Source: Helicobacter hepaticus ATCC 51449 (GTDB taxonomy: Bacteria > Campylobacterota > Campylobacteria > Campylobacterales > Helicobacteraceae). From it: a stretch of 64,000 nucleotides of DNA. The position numbers and the translations under genes are program-made. The notes beneath the pieces were generated by a model. The model searched no databases. It was given only the letters and a program-made list of their open reading frames with translations, and was not told the origin of the DNA. Positions 58,139-64,000 of the stretch are shown here, piece after piece. How positions within the stretch are numbered: position 1 is the first letter of the stretch; each line of letters begins with the position of its first letter. The stretch spans positions 434,001 through 498,000 of the forward strand of contig NC_004917.1 of the NCBI RefSeq assembly GCF_000007905.1, in the 5' to 3' direction.

Positions 58139-58459
58139 TTATTCCTCCATAATTTTAATCTTAAATTCATCAATCATATCAATCTCTTCAAAAAACATAA
58201 ATAATCGCAAATCATCAACAACAATCTCAATTTTTACTCCATCTACACTTTTGAGCTTGAACAAAAAACCTAATACATAAGAATTGATTGGATAGGCTTG
58301 AACAAAGTAGATTCTAAGTATATTATCTGCACTTGATAGAATCTGCGGCAAAAGGTTTTCAAGCTCCGCCTTGAAAGTCAAAAATGCGTCATAGGTTTTA
58401 AGTTTCCCAGTGCTGCGCACCATTTGCAAATCATTAATGGTTTCTATATTAAGTCCCAT
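58139..58459 (-). CDS. STAS-like anti-sigma-factor-antagonist fold protein
   Basis: A 106-residue protein with the alternating strand/helix pattern of a STAS domain (NILRIYFVQAYPINSYVLGFLFKL as the strand-helix around the usual phosphoserine position; here Ser in PINSYVLG). It lies 59 bases downstream of an RsbW-like ATPase. It may be its partner in a partner-switching module. Identity rests on pattern, not a strong motif. Next is lgt, two bases on. Confidence 0.65.
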   Translation of the reverse strand: MGLNIETINDLQMVRSTGKLKTYDAFLTFKAELENLLPQILSSADNILRIYFVQAYPINSYVLGFLFKLKSVDGVKIEIVVDDLRLFMFFEEIDMIDEFKIKIMEE

Positions 58460-58518
58460 ATTTTTACCTCTTGCTTTTTTAATAACATTTAATTATAACA
58501 AAGCTTTATTGCAAGGGA

Positions 58519-58995
58519 TTAAACATAAGGTATATAAAGTGTAAGCATAGCAGCTTTTTTTGCATAATTCACACGCCTACGAACTTTAGCGCCCATCGCT
58601 TTTATAATGTGTTCCCCCCTTCCGCCTAAAATATTTTTCTCTCTCAAATGGCACTTATAATGAGGATTAAAAGGATAAAGAATCTTTATTCTTACTTGCT
58701 CTACCCCTACTTCAAGAAAACAGGAAAATCGCTGTTGCTGACGCAAAGATTGTATATAATTTATTTTTTTATTATATATATTCATTTTAGGCATACAAGT
58801 AATGCTATGTTCAATAATATTGCTCACGCTTTCAAACATTACAAGCCCTATTTTGTCAATGATTATTTCTTTGAAAGGTTTAAATCTAAGTGTTTTAACA
58901 AGCTGAGATTCTACCCATACAATACTTTTATCAATTCCTGCAAAATCAGCTTGAAACACTGCTTTATGATGCCTCATATCTTTATATAGGCTCAC
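58519..58995 (-). CDS. RsbW/HATPase-type anti-sigma kinase-like protein
   Basis: A 158-residue GHKL ATPase-fold protein. The N box is VMFESVSNIIEHS (Glu-x3-Asn), and the G box is GGRGEHIIKAMGAKVRRRV followed by the MLTLYIP strand. Such proteins are serine kinases that bind sigma factors or STAS antagonists. The start is GTG 58995 (or ATG 58977). It begins 15 bases after the heme chemoreceptor gene, suggesting one transcript. Confidence 0.72.
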   Translation of the reverse strand: MSLYKDMRHHKAVFQADFAGIDKSIVWVESQLVKTLRFKPFKEIIIDKIGLVMFESVSNIIEHSITCMPKMNIYNKKINYIQSLRQQQRFSCFLEVGVEQVRIKILYPFNPHYKCHLREKNILGGRGEHIIKAMGAKVRRRVNYAKKAAMLTLYIPYV

Positions 58996-59010
58996 TCATA
59001 GCTCTCAAAT

Positions 59011-60609
59011 TTATGTTTTAAATTTGGTAATAGCATTATCAAGCTCTTGGGCTTTTTGCGACATATCATTAACATCTTTTTGTATAGTATGCCCTACACT
59101 TTGGGTAGATTCTGAAGAGCTCACTATATCTTGCATCATTTGAGCTAATTCTTTAGTGCTTTGAGCGATTGAAGTGCTAATATCTTTAAGATGAATAGAA
59201 TTTTGCTTTGTAAGAACAAGATTTTGTTGTGTATGGTGCGCATCATCAATTAAAGGCGATGTTTTCTCTGTAATATACATCATATCCTTTGTGGTATCTC
59301 TAATTGTTTGCCCGACATCTTGGACACTTTGGGTTACAAGATTTACACTTGCTGCAATTTCATTGAGTGATTTTTGTGTCTTTTCTGCGAGTTTTCGCAC
59401 CTCATCTGCAACAACAGCAAATCCTCTTCCGTGTTCTCCTGCACGTGCAGCTTCTATTGCTGCATTAAGAGCAAGTAAGTTTGTTTGATCTGCTATATCA
59501 GCAATAATAGAAAGAACTGATTTAATTTGATCTGCGTGTTGTGTTAGCTCTTCAACGTGTTGAAGAATATTTTGCTGTGTTTGAGCAGAATTGGTTATAA
59601 GCCCAATCGTGTCTTGAAGGTTTTTAACAAAATCATCTAAAATGCTTTCAGTTTGAGCAATATCACTTATAGTTGAACTTGTTGTTTTTTCGGCAACATC
59701 AAGCTTCTTACTCACATCTTGAGCAAGTAAGTTCACTCTATCAACTAGCTCAAATTGTGCGTCAGAATTTTTTGATAATACATTTGACATCTCTAATAAA
59801 CCTTTACAAGTTTGTGTATTTTCTTCACTAACGTGTTTGCTTACAGCAATAGTCTCTTGAATAATTTTAATAAACCTATTCACATAATTTGAAGTTATTC
59901 CCACTTCATCATTACTTTTAATAGCAATACGTTTTGTAAGATCTCCACCGCCATCTTCAGTCAAGTCTTTTGCCATATCACGCAAACGATTAAGAGGCTT
60001 TACAAGCTCCTTTTCAAAAAAGATATAAAGCCCTAATAAAGCCAATATACCTGCGACAAACATTGTAAGCAAAAGATAATTTTCACTTTGTTCAATTTGT
60101 TCATAAAAACTCTCTGTAGAGATTCTTAACTCAAGCACTCCAAGCACATCGCCTTCTTTAAGTGTCCCATCTTGATGACATACCATACAACCCTCATCAG
60201 CAATAAGTGGCTTTTGGAGAAGCACATTATGCTCACCATTTTCATAAACTTCAGCAATTTGGGATTGTTTGCTTTCAAAGATATGTTGAATGTCTTTTTT
60301 TTGACTTACCTTGTCGGGCATATTAAACAAATCAATTACACTTTGAGACTTATGTATCTCAAGTGAGCGCACACCTGCTATTTTACGTGCATTATCTAAT
60401 CCTGCATCAATCATTTCTCTTACACCAATATTCATACTCATACGCACGGTTTGAAAAATAGAATCTCCGAGCATTTGAGCATTTCTTTTGCCCTCCTTTA
60501 CTACCATATCTTCGTATCCAGTAGAGACAATTTGATATAAAACACTAAAACCAATAATGATAAAAACAAACAATGTGAAAAGCACTTTAGAACGAAATGA
60601 TTGTAACAT
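59011..60609 (-). CDS. Chemoreceptor with periplasmic c-type heme motif
   Basis: A 532-residue methyl-accepting protein. Transmembrane helix 1 is at about 8-28, a periplasmic domain follows, and helix 2 lies at about 178-198, then HAMP and the signalling hairpin (tip [21 protein letters not shown]). The periplasmic domain has CMVCH, residues 141-145, a CXXCH site for covalent heme c, in a DUF3365/Tll0287-like fold. It may sense redox or gases (O2, NO). Part of its hairpin coding sequence is identical to that of the other chemoreceptor. It sits between ruvA and the RsbW-like gene. Confidence 0.92.
   Translation of the reverse strand: MLQSFRSKVLFTLFVFIIIGFSVLYQIVSTGYEDMVVKEGKRNAQMLGDSIFQTVRMSMNIGVREMIDAGLDNARKIAGVRSLEIHKSQSVIDLFNMPDKVSQKKDIQHIFESKQSQIAEVYENGEHNVLLQKPLIADEGCMVCHQDGTLKEGDVLGVLELRISTESFYEQIEQSENYLLLTMFVAGILALLGLYIFFEKELVKPLNRLRDMAKDLTEDGGGDLTKRIAIKSNDEVGITSNYVNRFIKIIQETIAVSKHVSEENTQTCKGLLEMSNVLSKNSDAQFELVDRVNLLAQDVSKKLDVAEKTTSSTISDIAQTESILDDFVKNLQDTIGLITNSAQTQQNILQHVEELTQHADQIKSVLSIIADIADQTNLLALNAAIEAARAGEHGRGFAVVADEVRKLAEKTQKSLNEIAASVNLVTQSVQDVGQTIRDTTKDMMYITEKTSPLIDDAHHTQQNLVLTKQNSIHLKDISTSIAQSTKELAQMMQDIVSSSESTQSVGHTIQKDVNDMSQKAQELDNAITKFKT
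59384..59499. repeat. 116-bp segment identical to 30699-30814
   Basis: This is the second copy of the identical stretch in the chemoreceptor hairpin-tip coding region. Both copies are on the minus strand, in the same frame. Confidence 0.9.
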
Positions 60610-60636
60610 TTTTTCACCCCCTAGGATTTTATATAA

Positions 60637-61227
60637 TTACGCAAGTCTCTTTAAAGCTTCCTTAACAATTTCAGACACACTTAATGCTTCAATATGTTCT
60701 AACACTTTTTGTATTTCATTTCTCTTAAAGCCAAGTGATTGAAGTGCCAAAGATGCTTCATATTTGAGATTATTAGAAGGAGCAATACTTTCCTCTTGGG
60801 ATTGAAGAAGCTGCGCAAAAAATCCTGCTATATCAACCATAATTTTTGCTGCACCTTTTACACCAATACCCGGCACTTTTTTTAAAGCTTCAATATCTTT
60901 ATCAGCAATAATTTTTGCAAAATGTGTTGGTGTGTAGGTAGAAAGAATTGCTATTGCAACCTTTGGACCTACACCACTTATTTTAATAAGACGCTCAAAA
61001 GTCTGTTTTTCAATTTCCTCACAGAATCCAAAAAGCAAATGTGCATCTTCACGAATTATTTGTGCGCAAATAATTTTCACAGGAGCATCTGGTTGTGAAT
61101 CTATTTTTGTTTGGAGCATAGAAGTAGCATTCAGAGACATTTGCATTCCATAAATCACACCTCCTACATCAATTTCAGCATACATAGGTTCTAATCTTAT
61201 TATCGTTCCTCTTAATCCAACAATCAC
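60637..61227 (-). CDS. ruvA: Holliday junction DNA-binding protein RuvA
   Basis: A 196-residue subunit that binds four-way junctions. IVGLRGTIIRLEP starts the OB domain; two helix-hairpin-helix motifs are RLIKISGVGPKVAIAIL and LKKVPGIGVKGAAKIM. The GTG at 61227 gives the usual MIVGL-type start, with AAGGAG upstream; TTG 61230 is the alternative. It is downstream of the DUF342 gene and upstream of the heme chemoreceptor. Confidence 0.96.
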   Translation of the reverse strand: MIVGLRGTIIRLEPMYAEIDVGGVIYGMQMSLNATSMLQTKIDSQPDAPVKIICAQIIREDAHLLFGFCEEIEKQTFERLIKISGVGPKVAIAILSTYTPTHFAKIIADKDIEALKKVPGIGVKGAAKIMVDIAGFFAQLLQSQEESIAPSNNLKYEASLALQSLGFKRNEIQKVLEHIEALSVSEIVKEALKRLA

Positions 61228-61282
61228 CAATTTCTCCTTTTTTATAATAAACTCATTAAAGAATCTTTATTTTATTCAACAT

Positions 61283-63139
61283 TTAGGAACGCACTTCTCT
61301 CACAAGCTTTAGCTGTCCTTTATTAATACCAATATTTACCTCCTCTCCATCGCTTAAAATCATAATATCCTTACTCTCTGGGAAAAAACTCTCATAAACA
61401 ACTTCATTTTCCTTTTGCCACGCTACATCACTTGTGATTTTTGCATCTTGAGTTTGTTTATCAAGAGATTCAAGACGCTTATCCAAATCTCTACTTTGTT
61501 GCTTAAGGGCTACTAACCTTTCTTTAAGATATTTCGTGCGTTGAAGTAAAATAACGTATTGTGCCATACTATCAATGATATTGCGCTCATTGGGTTTTTT
61601 ATTTTTTTTGTTTTCCTCCATAATAGCTTTTATTTTTTCTACTACAGGTTTTGTTTTACGCACACGCACCAAATCTTTATTAAGCACAGCAAGGAGGGTA
61701 TTCATCTCTTGGATATTCTGTGTAATTTGTTCGGTAATAGATTGCACCTCTTCTTGTGCCTTAAGAGAAGCACGCGAAGAGAGTGTAAAACGATTTTCTC
61801 CTCCGCTCATATTTTTAATATGTAAATGCTCTGACACAAAGATCTTTGTGTGGGAATGTAAGGTAGCAATTGTAATATTTCTTGCTTTAATAGTGCCTCC
61901 ATTTGCTTGCTCAATAAATACTTCTTCGCCATCTATATTACCTAATTCAAGGCGCTCTACACGAACTTTATCGCCCATAACTTCACCTTTATGCAAATCA
62001 ATATTTACTTCATCAGCTTTTATCGTGGAGCTTTGATGTGTTTGCCCATTGATTTCAATCTTCTTCCCTACTATTTTAGTATTTTCTGCCACACTTCCAA
62101 AAATTTTTATTTCACTTGCCTCAAGCGTAATACCTGCACCTATCGCATCTTGATTGGGGTCGCCACAAGTTACTTCTACTACAAAACCTTTTTTGTCACC
62201 TCCAAGCAATGAACCATTTTTACGTGAGCTCACTTCTGCAAAATTAAAATCTGTAATTACACGTAACTCACCCTCACTCATTCCTACATAGCCATCTTGT
62301 AATGCATAATACTCAATGCTCCCCTCTTTTTCTTCTTTGCGAAACTCATTATCTTTAAATTTAAGCTTTGCTTCTTCATTACCAATATCTGCACCCTCTG
62401 CATGTTTTTTGGCGTGTATATATTCACCCTTAAGGTTACGTCCGCTTACACCTACCTGTGGTTTAAGGCTTAAACCCACCAAATCTCCACTCTTTGCAGC
62501 ATAAGAAGCAAAATCTATACTTTGAGTATGTGTTTTATTCCATTCATCTTTAAGCGTAAATATGAATTTTGCCCCCATTTCTGGTATGAATCCACTTGCC
62601 TTAGCAAGGGCAATGCTTTGAGAAGATTGTATTTTCCCTTGAATATTAAGATGAGAAAATAGCTCTTTGAGCGCATTAATTTCTTGTTTAATATCCTCAT
62701 CAAATAACCTCACAATAATATGTTGACATATTTTTTTACGCGTAATCTCTGTATAAAGCTCTTCAAAAAATGTATCATCATTACGCACTTCTAGCCCTTC
62801 TTTAAGCTCCAAAACTAATTCATAACATTCACTATCCATTTTAAGCCCAACAAAAGGTGCTAAATCCCCTTTTTTTAATCCACGCAACAAAATATCATAA
62901 ACCTGTTTAATTTCAAAATCATTTTTATTATATTCTGCATCATCACTTAGAATCCTTGCTCTCTCCTGTCCTTCAAGTAGGCTAAAATCCTTCTTTTTTT
63001 CGCCTCTATAAAAAGTGCTAATGCGCAATATATCAAAGCTTACCATATGCTCTTCAAAGGCATAAAGTTCAGTTATTTTTTTAAGTTCCATACCTACATC
63101 AACACAGCCCTTAATTGAGATAGGTTCAAAAAACTGCAT
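61283..63139 (-). CDS. DUF342 (FapA) protein
   Basis: A 618-residue cytoplasmic protein. A beta-rich FapA core (VGLSLKPQVGVSGRNLKGEYI and the following repeats such as 'EGSIEYYALQDGYVGMSEGELRV') lies in the middle, with a long coiled coil in the last 200 residues. FapA-family proteins have polymerising right-handed beta-helix cores; the function is unclear. ATG 63139 is preceded by GGAGG; the in-frame ATG at 63151 lies in that site. It is next to ruvA and murJ as in H. pylori. Confidence 0.88.
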   Translation of the reverse strand: MQFFEPISIKGCVDVGMELKKITELYAFEEHMVSFDILRISTFYRGEKKKDFSLLEGQERARILSDDAEYNKNDFEIKQVYDILLRGLKKGDLAPFVGLKMDSECYELVLELKEGLEVRNDDTFFEELYTEITRKKICQHIIVRLFDEDIKQEINALKELFSHLNIQGKIQSSQSIALAKASGFIPEMGAKFIFTLKDEWNKTHTQSIDFASYAAKSGDLVGLSLKPQVGVSGRNLKGEYIHAKKHAEGADIGNEEAKLKFKDNEFRKEEKEGSIEYYALQDGYVGMSEGELRVITDFNFAEVSSRKNGSLLGGDKKGFVVEVTCGDPNQDAIGAGITLEASEIKIFGSVAENTKIVGKKIEINGQTHQSSTIKADEVNIDLHKGEVMGDKVRVERLELGNIDGEEVFIEQANGGTIKARNITIATLHSHTKIFVSEHLHIKNMSGGENRFTLSSRASLKAQEEVQSITEQITQNIQEMNTLLAVLNKDLVRVRKTKPVVEKIKAIMEENKKNKKPNERNIIDSMAQYVILLQRTKYLKERLVALKQQSRDLDKRLESLDKQTQDAKITSDVAWQKENEVVYESFFPESKDIMILSDGEEVNIGINKGQLKLVREVRS

Positions 63140-63175
63140 AAAAACCTCCATAGCTTAAAGTTTGTTTATTGTAGC

Positions 63176-63181
63176 TATAAT
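63176..63181 (+). promoter_or_regulatory. -10 element of murJ
   Basis: TATAAT, 34 bases before the TTG start at 63215, in the divergent region between the DUF342 gene and murJ. Confidence 0.45.
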
Positions 63182-63214
63182 TCTACACTTTATTTCTTTA
63201 TTAAAAGGCAAAAT

Positions 63215-64000
63215 TTGATTAAAAAAGCATTTTTAACAAATAGTAGCGGAATTTTACTCTCTAGGATAGCAGGATTAATTCGTGATTTATGCACAGCAAA
63301 ATTTCTAGGTGCAAGCGTGTATAGCGATATTTTCTTTGCTGCTTTTAAGCTCCCTAACCTCTTTCGCCGTGTATTTGGTGAAGGAGCCTTTACACAAAGT
63401 TTTTTGCCTAACTTCATTCATAGTCGCAAAAAAGGTATGTTTGCCTTGATTACTTTTATTATTTTTGCAGTTTTTATTTTATTTCTCTCGCTTTTGGTGG
63501 TATTTTTTAGTGGATTCTTTACAAAACTTCTTGCGTATGGTTTTAATGATGCAACCATTGAGCTTGCCAAACCCATTGTGGTGATTAATTTTTGGTATTT
63601 AGAACTTGTTTTTATTGTTACTTTTCTTTCCTCTTTATTGCAATATAAAAACTGCTTTTGGGTTAATGCTTACAATACCGCGCTTTTAAATATTGCAATG
63701 ATTAGCGCTTTGCTTTTAGCACAAAATAAAGATTCTATGCAAATTGTCTATATGCTAAGTTATGGTGTGCTATGCGGTGGAGTAGCGCAAATTATACTCC
63801 ATTTTTATCCACTCTATCGCTTGGGATTTTTTAAACTCTTATGGGTAGGTGTGATAGAGTTGTGGCAATGGATACACATTAAAGAACCAAATTCTAAACT
63901 CAAATGCAAAATCCGCTATGCCAAAATTGAAATAAAAACTTTCTTTAAACAATTCTTTCCTGCTATGCTCGGGAGCTCTACAGCCCAACTTGCTACTTTT
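63215..64000 (+). CDS. murJ: Lipid II flippase MurJ (MviN), 5' part
   Basis: An inner-membrane MOP-family flippase that moves lipid II to the periplasm for peptidoglycan synthesis. TTG 63215 follows AAGG and opens a frame that runs off the window. The typical start IKKAFLTNSSGILLSRIAGLIRD, then FKLPNLFRRVFGEGAFTQSFLP, are MurJ signatures. About seven hydrophobic segments are encoded within this part. The 3' end lies beyond 64000. Confidence 0.95.
   Translation, partial: MIKKAFLTNSSGILLSRIAGLIRDLCTAKFLGASVYSDIFFAAFKLPNLFRRVFGEGAFTQSFLPNFIHSRKKGMFALITFIIFAVFILFLSLLVVFFSGFFTKLLAYGFNDATIELAKPIVVINFWYLELVFIVTFLSSLLQYKNCFWVNAYNTALLNIAMISALLLAQNKDSMQIVYMLSYGVLCGGVAQIILHFYPLYRLGFFKLLWVGVIELWQWIHIKEPNSKLKCKIRYAKIEIKTFFKQFFPAMLGSSTAQLATF

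Noticed and set aside
61575-62036. 153-residue plus-strand frame in the DUF342 gene
   Set aside because: It is antisense to the coiled-coil and core coding sequence; hydrophobic composition is an artefact of the reverse frame.

Overview
The window comes from a low-GC epsilonproteobacterium (Campylobacterota), almost certainly a Helicobacter of the enterohepatic type (H. hepaticus-like). The cell-shape cluster mfd-ccmA-csd1-csd2-folC-hypothetical-lptE-leuS, the HtrA protease, and ruvA next to a DUF342 gene and murJ all have the H. pylori-like arrangement. CheR, a CheB without receiver domain, de novo purine genes (purF, purN, purH) and hisH are, as far as I recall, absent from H. pylori but present in enterohepatic helicobacters and campylobacters. 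The species cannot be settled from sequence reading alone. No insertion sequence, prophage, rRNA operon or CRISPR array was seen.

Layout. 1-4040: end of ftsK, htrA, cheR, cheB (with a C15 tract at its end). 4133-4207: tRNA-Asn. 4246-14910, minus strand: a small membrane protein, mfd, the cell-shape genes ccmA/csd1/csd2, folC, a hypothetical gene, lptE, leuS. 15135-25151, plus strand: an exported alanine/broad-spectrum racemase, flhA, a DHH phosphoesterase, purN, a cation/proton antiporter, an NSS transporter and a YejA-like binding protein. 25203-30359 is the main accessory stretch: a 26-codon leader ORF coupled to a AAA+ ATPase, a poly-G phase-variable ORF coupled to two paralogous small secreted proteins, and an ATPase gene followed by a frameshifted TOPRIM-like gene that looks like a decayed or switched-off OLD/PARIS-type defence pair.

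30452-44597: a Cache-type chemoreceptor with an A16 tract upstream, then metabolic genes (purH, hisH, trxB, dapB, purF, pgi, gapA), a radical SAM gene and a repeat lipoprotein. 44741-44817: tRNA-Arg, abutted by a phage-type DUF5131 gene. 45804-53681: ppk, an outer-membrane protein, ubiD, rplM-rpsI, a metallo-beta-lactamase-fold hydrolase, motA-motB. 53758-54631: a second poly-G phase-variable ORF, read as OFF in this sequence, and two tiny membrane proteins. 54672-63139, minus strand: DUF342 gene, ruvA, a chemoreceptor with a CXXCH heme motif, an RsbW-like ATPase, a STAS-like protein, lgt, an MdtJ/MdtI-like exporter pair, panB, ruvB. 63215-64000: 5' part of murJ.

Three functional themes stand out: wall and shape control (HtrA, Csd1/Csd2/CcmA, exported racemase, MurJ), motility and chemotaxis (FlhA, MotAB, CheR/CheB, two chemoreceptors), and phase variation by homopolymer tracts. 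The two G11 tracts share the same reading-frame design, and both would be switched ON by losing one G.
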